Shown in pieces: positions 17,108 through 26,295 of a stretch of 64,000 nucleotides of DNA (positions are counted from its first letter, which is position 1; every line of letters begins with the position of its first letter). Source of the stretch: a bacterium (lineage in GTDB: Bacteria; CSSED10-310; JAFGSJ01). Made by a program: the position numbers and the translations under genes. Under the pieces are notes generated by a model. That model made no database searches. It saw only the letters and a list, made by a program, of their open reading frames with translations, and was not told where the DNA came from. The stretch is taken from the NCBI GenBank assembly GCA_016934675.1, contig JAFGSJ010000095.1, positions 1 through 64,000 of the forward strand. Direction: 5' to 3'.

Positions 17108-18214
17108 GTGGGAATTGTCAATCTTTTGAAGTTCAACGATCGTGCCGGAGCGATGATTTCGGACGAAGAATATTGGGTTTGGGGTCGTCGTCGGTCATTC
17201 TTTACGGATCATATCTATCGGATAACGGACGCACCTTTGAATGAGCATTTGGGCATGGAGTTATTTTATGGTGGGACAGTGTATCCGCCCTTTCATATGG
17301 AACTGGTCGAACATTTGAAGAAAAAGTTACAGACAATTGTTGCGAATGAGCAAAGAGACAAAGTGCCGACCAATACCGAGCTGATCGGTTATATGCTGCT
17401 CGAAGAGGCCCAGAACACCATTCAACGGCGGGTCAATGATCATTTGCGTTTTCTGTATGGCCTGACCATTGATGATGTCAATCGCGGTTTCTTTGAAATT
17501 GAGGGTAAAAAATACGATCTCAAGCAGCAGAAGGTTATCGATGAAGCCACTGAGATTGTCCTGCAAAAGGGCAGTAATGCAATGCTCAAACCCCTCTACA
17601 AAAGCCGTGGCGTTCTGATGGGCATCGATCCTGAATTTGGGTTTAGCGCGTATCATCTTAATTATGATCAATCGATCCTGGCTTTTGTTTCGGGTGGATT
17701 TGAAGCCATTGGCACGGGGAAATATGCTTCGGGCATTGCGTTAGGGCAATACTTGAATACCAAAAACCTTTCTGAACGGAGAACAGGTATTGATCCCGTC
17801 GAGGGGGTGTACACGCTTTTCAACTCAGCGATATTGGCTTCCGAGTCATTTTGTGAAGTCGGGGGTTATTTTGCCATGGTCATTCTGAGTCAACCCGACC
17901 AGAAAAAATTGCCGGAATACAAGACGATCCAGGGTGATCGGGCAAAGTTAGCCTCAGAAATCGTTCATGCTCACCGGATTGAGCAAATCCCGCGCAAGAT
18001 CTGTTTCGCTTTACTCGATCGACTCATTTTTGGTTTCGAGTCGATTGACCAGGTCGAGGAAGGCCTTTATCGGGCCGCTGGTAATGCTCGAGTACTCGAG
18101 TTACGGTTGAGCGGTTTTAAAGCCGATGTTGATCAGCGTTATGACAGCGAAGCCACAGTCTCTCGCGTAAAAACAAAACCAATGCCCGGCAAGAAAGTCT
18201 CCGGTAAGAAATAG
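17108..18214 (+). CDS. Divergent proteasome-type Ntn-hydrolase homologue, likely inactive subunit
   Basis: A 368-residue paralogue of the next gene. The N terminus IVNLLKF...GAMISDEEYW fits the first two strands of a proteasome beta-type fold. LFYGGTVYPPFHMELVEHL (about 52-70) fits the first helix. A later stretch RGVLMGIDPEFG...AIGTGKYASGIAL (about 167-212) has the layout of the proteasome strands around the conserved GSG turn. Residue 2 is Gly where a catalytic Thr1 would be. Asp19 is kept, position 35 is His in place of Lys33, and the GSG turn is GTG. It thus looks non-catalytic, perhaps structural. It has an inserted region (about 110-160) and a basic Lys-rich tail. Start GTG 17108 follows GGAAGGTGGTGG. 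It is 9 nt from the next gene. The fold assignment is inference from pattern only. Confidence 0.6.
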   Translation: MGIVNLLKFNDRAGAMISDEEYWVWGRRRSFFTDHIYRITDAPLNEHLGMELFYGGTVYPPFHMELVEHLKKKLQTIVANEQRDKVPTNTELIGYMLLEEAQNTIQRRVNDHLRFLYGLTIDDVNRGFFEIEGKKYDLKQQKVIDEATEIVLQKGSNAMLKPLYKSRGVLMGIDPEFGFSAYHLNYDQSILAFVSGGFEAIGTGKYASGIALGQYLNTKNLSERRTGIDPVEGVYTLFNSAILASESFCEVGGYFAMVILSQPDQKKLPEYKTIQGDRAKLASEIVHAHRIEQIPRKICFALLDRLIFGFESIDQVEEGLYRAAGNARVLELRLSGFKADVDQRYDSEATVSRVKTKPMPGKKVSGKK

Positions 18215-18223
18215 AGGTGCTCA

Positions 18224-19270
18224 ATGACATCGATCAATGCGATTAAGTTCAATCACTATCAGGGTGCCATGGTCTGTGATGAGCAGCGGGGCTGGAATGA
18301 GGAAAACATGGCCATTCTGACCGCAGATAAAATCAAAGCGGTCAGTTCACACGCGACAGAGTCCAAGTTCAGATTTGCGGCTTCGTATGGTAATACCGGC
18401 ACGTCCTCGATCGGTGATGAATTAAAATTCAAGATTGCCCAAGCCGTTCAGCAGCGCTATCAGCAGATCATCAAGCAAAAAGGTGAGCAGGTTGACAGCT
18501 TCATGACTATGGAGGAGCTGGCCAATATTGCTTTTGCTATCCAAACAGATTTGAAGCATCGCCATATCGACGAAACGTTACGAGGCAGATATGGTTTTAC
18601 CCGGAATGATTTTCTAGCCGGCTCATATGTCAAAAATGGGACCAAGATTGAAATCAATCAGAAGGAAATTGTGAACAAGGTCCATGCTGATTTGATCTGG
18701 AAAGATCGCAAGGGTGAGATGACCTCAATTTTTCTGAATGCAGGCATCATTGCCGGATATGAACCCACTGAAGGTTTTCGTATCTTCCATTTATCCCTTA
18801 TCGAATATTTATGTGAGCCGGTCCAGGAAATCTTTTTGAACGATGGCTCCGGTCGAGACGTGGCCATGATATATATGACAGACTTCGTCAATAATGTCAG
18901 TATTCCGGAGCGGAATGGTGACATCGATCCGGTTGATGGTCTCTTTTCAATGATTAATGCTGTCAACGGTGCGACCCGTTTCAATATCGGCGTCGGAGGT
19001 TATTTCAATCTCATCCTGTTTGATGGACACGCTCGTCAAGGCAGCGATATTCGACGAGAGATTTCGGATTACAGGTCAAAACTGGCCTCACATATAGTGA
19101 ATGCCAGTTATTTCGGCTTATTGCAGGAAAAATATGCTAAAGAACTCCTCGATCAGCTTTGCTTTGGTCAGGAGGATTTTGACCAGGTATTCGAGCGTAT
19201 GATGTCAAAAGCTGATAATCCCAGGGGATTGTCTCGACTGATGCGTGGCTATAAAACATTTCATAGTTAA
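18224..19270 (+). CDS. Divergent proteasome-type Ntn hydrolase, likely catalytic subunit
   Basis: A 348-residue protein beginning Met-Thr. After Met removal Thr would be residue 1, as in active proteasome beta subunits. SINAIKFNHYQGAMVCDEQ matches the first hairpin; Asp19 and Lys36 fall where proteasome Asp17 and Lys33 lie, allowing a one-residue longer turn. AASYGNTGTSSIGDELKF (about 52-69) fits helix 1. GIIAGYEPTEGFRIFHL (about 174-190) and DGSG (207-210) fit the later strands and the Ser129 turn. IDPVDGLFSMINA (about 233-245) and VGGYFNLILF follow as helix and strand. The C-terminal 80 residues form an extension shared with the upstream paralogue. AGAGGTG precedes the ATG by 6 nt. No AAA unfoldase is adjacent. 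Activity is predicted, not shown. Confidence 0.6.
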   Translation: MTSINAIKFNHYQGAMVCDEQRGWNEENMAILTADKIKAVSSHATESKFRFAASYGNTGTSSIGDELKFKIAQAVQQRYQQIIKQKGEQVDSFMTMEELANIAFAIQTDLKHRHIDETLRGRYGFTRNDFLAGSYVKNGTKIEINQKEIVNKVHADLIWKDRKGEMTSIFLNAGIIAGYEPTEGFRIFHLSLIEYLCEPVQEIFLNDGSGRDVAMIYMTDFVNNVSIPERNGDIDPVDGLFSMINAVNGATRFNIGVGGYFNLILFDGHARQGSDIRREISDYRSKLASHIVNASYFGLLQEKYAKELLDQLCFGQEDFDQVFERMMSKADNPRGLSRLMRGYKTFHS

Positions 19271-19330
19271 CAGTATGCTCGTTGCTCACTAAAAAGGCAG
19301 TTTTCATTGTCCTAAGAGGAGAAGTGACTC

Positions 19331-20452
19331 ATGTCCATGACTTCAGTCCTACGTGGCGACCCACGATTATCAAAACTGGCCCGCATTATCACACAATACT
19401 CGACCGAAATTCAGAAAAGTGAAAAAGTGCTGATCAGCGGACCGCCAATTGCCGAACCACTGATCCTGGCTTTATATCGTGAGGTCATTCGTTGCGGCGC
19501 TCATCCAACCATTATCATGGAACCCCCGGAACGGCTTGAAATTTTCTATCAGGAAGCCTCGGAGCATCAACTTGATTATGTGCCCGTTGAAAGAATATTC
19601 ATTCAACAGAATTTCGATGTGACCTTGAAAGTGTCGGCTGACACGAACCTCTATAATCTGGCTTCCGTGGACTTGGATAAAGTGACCCGCGTCCAATTGG
19701 CTCGACGTGAATTAAAACGATACGAAAAAGAAAATCTCCGTTGGAACGTCTGTATATTCCCAACCAATGCCTTTGCTCAAGAAGCAGGCATGTCCCTGAT
19801 GGAATTCGAACATCTCTATTTTTCTGCTTGTTTCGCCAATGAAGAGGACCCAGTCAGCAAATGGCGCGAAGTAAGGGCCCGTCAGGATACCTGGGTCAAA
19901 AAACTCGAAGGCTCGAAAACCATCCATATTCTCGGCGAAGACACCGACCTGTTCATGAGTATCGAAAATCGCATTATCTGCAATAGCTGGGGACGCGTCA
20001 ACATGCCCTGCGGCGAAATTTATACCTCACCGGTCGAAGAAACTGTCGAAGGGAGCATTAAATTCAGTTATCCCGTTATATTCAATGGAAAACAAGCAGA
20101 CGACCTCGTTCTCAAATTCAAACGAGGAAAGGTGGTCGAAGCGAAAACCCGCTCCGGTCAGGAAGTCATCGACAGTATCCTGGCCATCGACGACGGTGCC
20201 CGTCAGATCGGCGAGATCGGTATCGGGACCAATTTCAGACTGAATCGTTTCACCCGGAACATGCTCCTCGATGAAAAAATGGGCGGGACTGTTCACATCG
20301 CTCTCGGTGACTCATATTCAGAAACTGCGGGTCAGAACAGATCAGCCATTCATATCGATATTCTGAAAAATCTCAAGGGCAATGGCCAAATCTTTTTCGA
20401 CGACCTGCTTATTCAGGAAAATGGTGAATTTACCCCCGAGTTCTTAAAGTAA
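19331..20452 (+). CDS. M29-family aminopeptidase
   Basis: A 373-residue protein of the thermophilic aminopeptidase family (M29; AmpS, aminopeptidase T), near the usual length of about 370-410. The metal-binding region is recognisable in NMPCGEIYTSPVEETVEG (about 222-239) and GEIGIGTN...MLLDEKMGGTVHIALGD (about 296-329). The family removes N-terminal residues using two Co/Zn-type ions. ATG 19331 is 9 nt after AAGAGGAG. It lies 60 nt downstream of the Ntn pair with no terminator seen, so it probably shares their transcript, and would be suited to trimming peptides that an endoprotease releases. That coupling is inference. Confidence 0.88.
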   Translation: MSMTSVLRGDPRLSKLARIITQYSTEIQKSEKVLISGPPIAEPLILALYREVIRCGAHPTIIMEPPERLEIFYQEASEHQLDYVPVERIFIQQNFDVTLKVSADTNLYNLASVDLDKVTRVQLARRELKRYEKENLRWNVCIFPTNAFAQEAGMSLMEFEHLYFSACFANEEDPVSKWREVRARQDTWVKKLEGSKTIHILGEDTDLFMSIENRIICNSWGRVNMPCGEIYTSPVEETVEGSIKFSYPVIFNGKQADDLVLKFKRGKVVEAKTRSGQEVIDSILAIDDGARQIGEIGIGTNFRLNRFTRNMLLDEKMGGTVHIALGDSYSETAGQNRSAIHIDILKNLKGNGQIFFDDLLIQENGEFTPEFLK

Positions 20453-20560
20453 TACTTTATATTCGGTGACGCAGCGCTGAATCTGCAGTATGGTTTAGTC
20501 TGATCCGGACTGTTCCTGACGCTGAGGCTAAGCTGAATCATCAGGATTCGGTTGATGACT

Positions 20561-22708
20561 CTACTCCTTGTTATTGGTTTTGGGCAGAATGCGATAGAGA
20601 GGCACACCCGTATCCCCCTGGACCAATTCGAGTTGAAAATTGTCGGTGAGATTTCGCTTCAGTTGCCAAAGTAAGTTGCTGTCGACGGCAAGGTAGAGAG
20701 GGTAGTCCAACTCGAGTAATGCTTCGAGTGACTGTTGCAGAAGCGGATAAGGTATATGCAGAGCCCTGTAACCGAAACGTTGTCCATAGATTCTGAGTGC
20801 CCCGGTCAAATCGTCTGCCAGAATTCGGGCATTGGTTTGGGTATGCTGTCCTATTTTATATGAGTTCTCCTCTGGTTTTCGATCTGCAGCCCATGGGAAA
20901 TGAGCTGCGTTCAGCAGGCAATGGGCAGTGAACAGACTAAAGACAATGAGTATAGCAATCGAAGCGTATGGTCGGGCAATGATCAGCTCATAAAAGTGGT
21001 ATAGAGCGATACCCCCCAAGAGAATGAGCAATGGTATAATCGGGACCAGATATCTCGGCAGAAGGATTGCGTTGGTACTGATGTAGAGAAGGTGAGAAAC
21101 ACAGAAAGCACAGATAGCCCAGCAGAGTATCGAGTATTTCTTATGGTAAATCCCGAGAAGCAGGCCAGATAGTGCTAACAATAGTATCGCCGGACCTGGA
21201 ATTTCCAGAAAAACGGAACCGTAATAACTCAGGCCAGTGAATACATTAGTCAAGGCGACCTTACTGGTATTGGTGAAAGCATACGTAATCCGCCAGGGAG
21301 AACCGAAGACGGCATTGTGATACAACAGCAAGGGCACAAGCCCGGACAGTCCAAGACTGAGAAAGAAGAATAGGGCCTGTCTCGGTCTATTCTCACCCTT
21401 CTTGAGCAGAATAATCGTAAGGGGGATGAACAACAGAAAATTGGAGTAGCGAATCAGGATTGCCAATCCCGTTAAGGTCCCTGTTATGAGTGGTTTCAGG
21501 TCGTTGCTTCTCATGGAATAAGCCAGAATACAACTGAGGCAGATCAGGAAAGCCGAAGGAATATCACTCATCAATAGGATAGAATGTTCGAACAGGATGG
21601 GTTCATAAAGAATACACAACGCACCAATCATTCCGATGGTCCACTGTTGGAAACGGGCAAAGAAGAGCAACACGCTGAGACTAAGGGCGACAATGGTCCA
21701 GATATTGATGAAATAGGTTGCTGCTTCGCCTTTGAGGAAGTAAACCAGAGCAATCAGAGCGGGGAAGCCCGGTGGGTATTGATTGACCAGTTTCCCTGTT
21801 TGAAAGTCATCGATATAATACGCATGAGGTCCCTGGAAGAAGACCAATTCACGAGGGTCAACAGTTGGAGTAAATGTTCTGAAAACGGGCGGAATTGCTG
21901 GATCGTAGAGACTTGTACCGGTAAACCCGTTCTTTGTCATTTGTATCGCTGCCTGCAAATAGCCGTACGTATCGCAACCATGAACAGCTTTTTGCCGATG
22001 TTGTCTCATCAGGGCAACATTATGCCAAAGCAGGGCCGTGGAGACGCAGATGATAATCAGAGTGACAAGCTTGAATGACAAGCTTGTTGTCCGTGTTTGC
22101 CAGAAAGTCCTGAGATGATAGATGCTCATAATAAGCCAACTCATAACCAGCAGAACAAAAAAAACGCTGAAGGCACAATGTTGAAGAGTACAATCGAGTC
22201 CCGGATAGAGTAGAAAAAACGGAATGGCGGAATAATCTCGAAAAGAGGTTTTAAAATCGAGTTTGAAGGAAAAGTACCCGCCTTGATCGAAGAAGCCGAT
22301 CTCGATCGGATGAAAGCCTACGGTTAGTTCGAGGCCCTCTGAACTCTGATGAAGGCCCTGTTTTTCCCAGGTTCGGACGATGAACTGCCCATCTATTTTC
22401 AGGTATGCATCGTCTGAACTGGTCAAACGGAAGCGATAACGGGCTTTTTTCAAGATCAGAACATATCCGTGATAATGAATGCTGAAACGGGCCCCCTTGA
22501 TGAAATCGCCGGACAGGATTCGATCGTTCGTTTCAAGTGAAACGGTTTGAGAGGATTGAAACGGTGTTCTGGACAGATCAAGGTCGTCGAAAAAATCGAC
22601 TTTGAGTCCGAATGGTGACAAACCTGACCACAATAACGCAACGATAATAAGAGATATCAGCCCAAAGAATTTGGTGTTCGTGCCGCATTGTGCCACAGTC
22701 ATCCTCAA
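20561..22708 (-). CDS. PA14-domain / GT-C (GT39-like) membrane fusion
   Basis: A 715-residue membrane protein. After an N-terminal membrane anchor, residues about 48-135 match a PA14 carbohydrate-binding fold (YRFRLTSSDDAYLKIDG, then LELTVGFHPIEIGFFDQGG). The rest is polytopic (about 10 segments). An extracytoplasmic loop with KLVNQYPPGFP (about 300-310) resembles the PMT/ArnT-type GT39 family, whose members transfer sugars from polyprenyl phosphates. A short soluble tail ends the protein. PA14 could bind the acceptor glycan. The start is TTG 22708, 10 nt after GGGAG, or ATG 22702. It is convergent with the M29 gene. Confidence 0.75.
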   Translation of the reverse strand: MRMTVAQCGTNTKFFGLISLIIVALLWSGLSPFGLKVDFFDDLDLSRTPFQSSQTVSLETNDRILSGDFIKGARFSIHYHGYVLILKKARYRFRLTSSDDAYLKIDGQFIVRTWEKQGLHQSSEGLELTVGFHPIEIGFFDQGGYFSFKLDFKTSFRDYSAIPFFLLYPGLDCTLQHCAFSVFFVLLVMSWLIMSIYHLRTFWQTRTTSLSFKLVTLIIICVSTALLWHNVALMRQHRQKAVHGCDTYGYLQAAIQMTKNGFTGTSLYDPAIPPVFRTFTPTVDPRELVFFQGPHAYYIDDFQTGKLVNQYPPGFPALIALVYFLKGEAATYFINIWTIVALSLSVLLFFARFQQWTIGMIGALCILYEPILFEHSILLMSDIPSAFLICLSCILAYSMRSNDLKPLITGTLTGLAILIRYSNFLLFIPLTIILLKKGENRPRQALFFFLSLGLSGLVPLLLYHNAVFGSPWRITYAFTNTSKVALTNVFTGLSYYGSVFLEIPGPAILLLALSGLLLGIYHKKYSILCWAICAFCVSHLLYISTNAILLPRYLVPIIPLLILLGGIALYHFYELIIARPYASIAILIVFSLFTAHCLLNAAHFPWAADRKPEENSYKIGQHTQTNARILADDLTGALRIYGQRFGYRALHIPYPLLQQSLEALLELDYPLYLAVDSNLLWQLKRNLTDNFQLELVQGDTGVPLYRILPKTNNKE

Positions 22709-22845
22709 TCGTCTGTTACTCCCAAGTAAACATGATTAGTGATCCGATTCTCTGCAGGTATGGTCCTGTTGGACGTGTCAGATTCTTTTCTGGTCCGGAT
22801 GATGTTTTAACCGGATATCCGTTCATTATCCGATCCAGTTGGTAA

Positions 22846-22874
22846 TTGCAACTTCAAATTGAGATGATTATATC
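22846..22874 (+). promoter_or_regulatory. Candidate sigma-70 promoter of the HD-GYP gene
   Basis: TTGCAA (22846-22851), 17-nt spacer, TATATC (22869-22874). Predicted leader is about 110 nt to the ATG at 22992. Confidence 0.4.
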
Positions 22875-22991
22875 GGCCATTGTAGCGCAGTAATCAATGG
22901 CAGCCGGAGCATATGTCTTCAATCAGCACTGGTTTACTTTTAAGCACGCTTGTGATATCAAAGGGATTACCTTTTGGGAAAGGACCCTTTC

Positions 22992-24581
22992 ATGCCGGAT
23001 AATACTAGCTTTTCTGATAGAGCAGGTTCTGATGCTCAGCGTTTATTTGAATTACTCAAAATTACCCGGCTTCTTTCCACGGAAAAAAGCATCGATGTTC
23101 TGCTAGCCTTGATCTTGCAGAAAAGCCGGGAGTTGACTTCGGCTGACGCTGGTAGTCTTTATGTCCTGGAAGCAGATCAAGATGGTGATAACAAGCTCCA
23201 TTTCAGACTGTCACAAAATGATTCGGTCCCGATGCCGGAGGCTGATTTTTTTCTTGAGCTCTCACATGATTCCATTGCCGGTTCCGTTGCCCTGACCGGT
23301 CAACCTGTCATGATCAAGGATGCGTATCGGATGCCGGTTGGGTTAAACTTCAAGCATTCGACCGAACTCGATCGCACTATCGGCTATGAAACGCATTCCA
23401 TACTGACGGCACCGATGATAAACCATCGTGGTGAGATACTAGGTGTCATCCAACTGATCAACAAAAAAAGAGACTATTCAGTTCGATTGGTAACCGGAAA
23501 TGATTATACACGAGAAGTCATAGCTTTTGACGAGAGTGACAATGATTTACTGATTTCTCTGGCATCACAGGCCGCAATTGCCCTCGAGAATGTTCATTTG
23601 TATGACGAATTGAGGGATATGTTTGATGGTATTGTCAGTGCATCGGTCCATGCAATCGAGCAACGTGATCCAACCACTTCAGGTCATTCCCGACGTGTCA
23701 GCATGCTCAGTGTCGAGTTAGCCCGTCACCTGAATCAAGTCGATACCGGTCCTTATGCTCAGGTCCAATTCAGTCCGACCGAGATAGAGGAACTGAGAAT
23801 AGCCGCACTATTGCATGATTTTGGCAAGATCGGGGTCAAGGAAACGGTGTTGACCAAAGCGTCGAAACTGGAACCGCTTAACCTCGAGTTAATCGAAACC
23901 AGATTAGATAAGATTCTGTATTATGAGGAAAGCAAGTATCTGAATCAAGTGATTTCTGCTTTTCAGCAAGGGGATTCGCCCGCTGATATTCAGAAGTTGA
24001 GGCATACTTTTGAACAGCTCAAGTCTTCCTTACAACAATACAAGGAAATAATAAGAAAAGCTAATGAACCGACTATTCTACCGGAAGGAGACTTCGAGAT
24101 AATCGATCAGATTGCCCTATTGGATTTTTTTGATGAACAGGGTCGATCCATCAGTATACTCAGTGATCGAGAACTCGAATGTCTGAAAATCCGTCGAGGC
24201 ACATTAACTCCTGAAGAGATCGATGAAATTCAATCACATGCGCGTAAGACGCATGAATTTTTGAAATTGATTCCTTGGGGCACACGCTTTAAGGATTTAC
24301 CCTTGATTGCCGGGACACACCACGAAAAATTGAATGGGACCGGCTATCCCTATGCTTTGAAGGAAGCTGAAATACCGATTCAAAGTAAAATCATGGCGGT
24401 CGCCGATATTTTTGACGCATTAACCGCTTCAGACCGACCTTATAAAAAAGCTGTTCCGGTCAACCGCGCGCTCGACATTCTTGGTTATGAAGCCAAAGAT
24501 AATCATCTTGATAAAGAACTTGTTTCCATTTTTGTTGATCATGAAATTTATAAAGTTGTTTTCCAGGAACAAGGCGAGTGA
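22992..24581 (+). CDS. GAF-HD-GYP protein, probable c-di-GMP phosphodiesterase
   Basis: A 529-residue cytoplasmic protein. A GAF domain (about 25-195) precedes an HD-GYP domain. The HD pair is in LLHDFGKIG (about 272-280) and the GYP half is HHEKLNGTGYP (about 440-450), so the catalytic residues look intact. Between them lie about 100 extra residues, partly coiled, compared with a compact HD-GYP; similar expanded versions exist among GAF-HD-GYP proteins. It would oppose cyclases such as the one at 7903. I prefer ATG 22992 (AAAGGA about 8 nt upstream) over TTG 22974. It starts a run with arfB and mltA. Confidence 0.88.
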   Translation: MPDNTSFSDRAGSDAQRLFELLKITRLLSTEKSIDVLLALILQKSRELTSADAGSLYVLEADQDGDNKLHFRLSQNDSVPMPEADFFLELSHDSIAGSVALTGQPVMIKDAYRMPVGLNFKHSTELDRTIGYETHSILTAPMINHRGEILGVIQLINKKRDYSVRLVTGNDYTREVIAFDESDNDLLISLASQAAIALENVHLYDELRDMFDGIVSASVHAIEQRDPTTSGHSRRVSMLSVELARHLNQVDTGPYAQVQFSPTEIEELRIAALLHDFGKIGVKETVLTKASKLEPLNLELIETRLDKILYYEESKYLNQVISAFQQGDSPADIQKLRHTFEQLKSSLQQYKEIIRKANEPTILPEGDFEIIDQIALLDFFDEQGRSISILSDRELECLKIRRGTLTPEEIDEIQSHARKTHEFLKLIPWGTRFKDLPLIAGTHHEKLNGTGYPYALKEAEIPIQSKIMAVADIFDALTASDRPYKKAVPVNRALDILGYEAKDNHLDKELVSIFVDHEIYKVVFQEQGE

Positions 24582-24643
24582 TACAATCGAGGGCTTGAAT
24601 CGCTATCGGGTCGAGACTGGTCAATCACAGGCACACTACAAAT

Positions 24644-25063
24644 ATGATTCAGATATCAGACACACTATCAATCCCTGAAGATGAACTGGATTTTTCTTTT
24701 ATGCGTTCTTCCGGACCGGGTGGCCAGAATGTCAATAAGGTTTCGAGTGCGGTCCAATTGCGTTTCGACGTATCGCATTCGCCCTCACTGCCCGCTGATG
24801 TGAAAAAACGCTTGACAGCATTGGCTGGTGCCCGGATGAATCAGGATGGAGTATTACAGATAAACGCTTCCAGGTTTCGATCTCAACTTCAAAACAAACG
24901 CGATGCGCTTCAACGTTTCATCACACTTGTCTTGAAGGCCCAATTCAAACCCAAGAAAAGAATCAGGACGGGCCCAACAACCGAATCCAAGTTACGGCGT
25001 CTTGCACAGAAAACGCATCGAGCCCGGATCAAAAAACAACGAACGATTATTGACTTTGAATGA
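24644..25063 (+). CDS. arfB: ArfB-type ribosome rescue hydrolase
   Basis: A 139-residue class I release-factor-like protein (ArfB/YaeJ). The GGQ motif lies in SSGPGGQNVNKVSS (about residues 24-37). The last 35 residues are Arg/Lys-rich, as needed for ArfB to enter the empty mRNA channel of stalled ribosomes. It lacks the codon-recognition domain of full release factors, and its length is typical (about 140). It hydrolyses peptidyl-tRNA on stalled ribosomes (family knowledge). Its stop overlaps the mltA start (ATGA). Confidence 0.93.
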   Translation: MIQISDTLSIPEDELDFSFMRSSGPGGQNVNKVSSAVQLRFDVSHSPSLPADVKKRLTALAGARMNQDGVLQINASRFRSQLQNKRDALQRFITLVLKAQFKPKKRIRTGPTTESKLRRLAQKTHRARIKKQRTIIDFE

Positions 25064-26295
25064 AAACGCATTACTCACAATTATTGATTGGTTCTCAGTC
25101 ATATTTATCGAAAACTATTATCTTGGTATTCATGCTTTTTTCCACAGGCTGTCCTCGTCAGGAGGTCGGATTGATTAAAGCTGCCGCTCCGCCGCTGGAA
25201 TTCTTTGCGGAAGATGTGGACGACCGGGGTCTTATGATTGAAGCCATCGAACGGCAGGAGCGTTGGTTTCGATACAAACTGCAGCTCGACACCACTGGAG
25301 AGAAGTCATTAACTTGGCACTTTGCTGAGCGACAGGTCGGGATTGCGGAAATGCTCGATACCCTGACCACTTTCAAGGAAATTTACAGTCAGGAGCTCGA
25401 TTCTCATAGATTGAGGGCAGAACTGGTCCGCAGTTTTGATTTTTATAAAGTGGGGGGCACACAAAAACAGAACATTCTGTTTACCGGATATTACACTCCT
25501 ATTTTACAAGCTTCACGAGTAAAAACGGCTGAATACCAGTATCCACTCTACCGGCTTCCGCCCAATTTGATTGAAGTCGATCTGTCTCTTTTCAGTCCAA
25601 CTCTGGCTGGAAAAGCGATCTGGGGCCGCTTTGATGAGGTCCGGAACAAGTTTTTACCGTATTTTTCGCGGGAGGAGATTGATTGGCAGGCGAAGCTCGC
25701 GGGAACAGGGCTCGAGATCGCTTTTCTCAAAGACTATATCGACCAGTTTTTTCTGCATATTCAAGGTGGTGGCATTCTTGAATTGACTGATGGGACACGG
25801 ATCAATATCAATTATGCGGGCAAGAATGGTCGTCCCTTTGTAGGCGTTGGCAAATTACTTATTCAGAACGGAGAAATAATGCAGGATCAGATGTCCATGC
25901 ATGCCATAAAGGAATATTTCCAGGGACACCCTGAAAAGATCAAGACCTATTGCACCCAGAATGAAAGTTATGTTTTTTATGAGGAAGCAGCATCGGGTCC
26001 GTATGGTTCTCTTGGTATTATTGTGACACCAGAACGCACGATTGCCATGGACAAAAAACTGTTTCCCGGTGGTGAATTATGCCTTATCCAGGCAAGAATT
26101 CCCGTGCCTGAGCATGATCTTGATCAGCCTCCGCCTCAGAAAATTTGTTCGCGATTTGTGCTTGATCAGGATACTGGCGGGGCCATTATCGGTAAACATG
26201 TCGACCTCTATTGTGGCGCTGGCGAACGAGCGGCAATCCAGGCTGGTTCACTGAATTCCATGGGAGATGTCTATTTCCTCTTGAAAAAACACTGA
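25060..26295 (+). CDS. mltA: MltA-type lytic transglycosylase lipoprotein
   Basis: A 411-residue murein lytic transglycosylase A. The signal sequence ends in FSTGC, a lipobox that would lipidate Cys31. The MltA domain includes TGYYTPIL (about 145) and FFLHIQGGG (about 230-238). The 3D domain carries LDQDTGGAI (about 369-377), in which the Asp is the expected catalytic acid, followed by HVDLYCGAG. The enzyme cleaves peptidoglycan to anhydromuropeptides in the periplasm. It is translationally coupled to arfB, an unusual functional pairing. Its TGA (26293-26295) abuts the stop of the convergent chemoreceptor gene. Confidence 0.93.
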   Translation: MKTHYSQLLIGSQSYLSKTIILVFMLFSTGCPRQEVGLIKAAAPPLEFFAEDVDDRGLMIEAIERQERWFRYKLQLDTTGEKSLTWHFAERQVGIAEMLDTLTTFKEIYSQELDSHRLRAELVRSFDFYKVGGTQKQNILFTGYYTPILQASRVKTAEYQYPLYRLPPNLIEVDLSLFSPTLAGKAIWGRFDEVRNKFLPYFSREEIDWQAKLAGTGLEIAFLKDYIDQFFLHIQGGGILELTDGTRININYAGKNGRPFVGVGKLLIQNGEIMQDQMSMHAIKEYFQGHPEKIKTYCTQNESYVFYEEAASGPYGSLGIIVTPERTIAMDKKLFPGGELCLIQARIPVPEHDLDQPPPQKICSRFVLDQDTGGAIIGKHVDLYCGAGERAAIQAGSLNSMGDVYFLLKKH

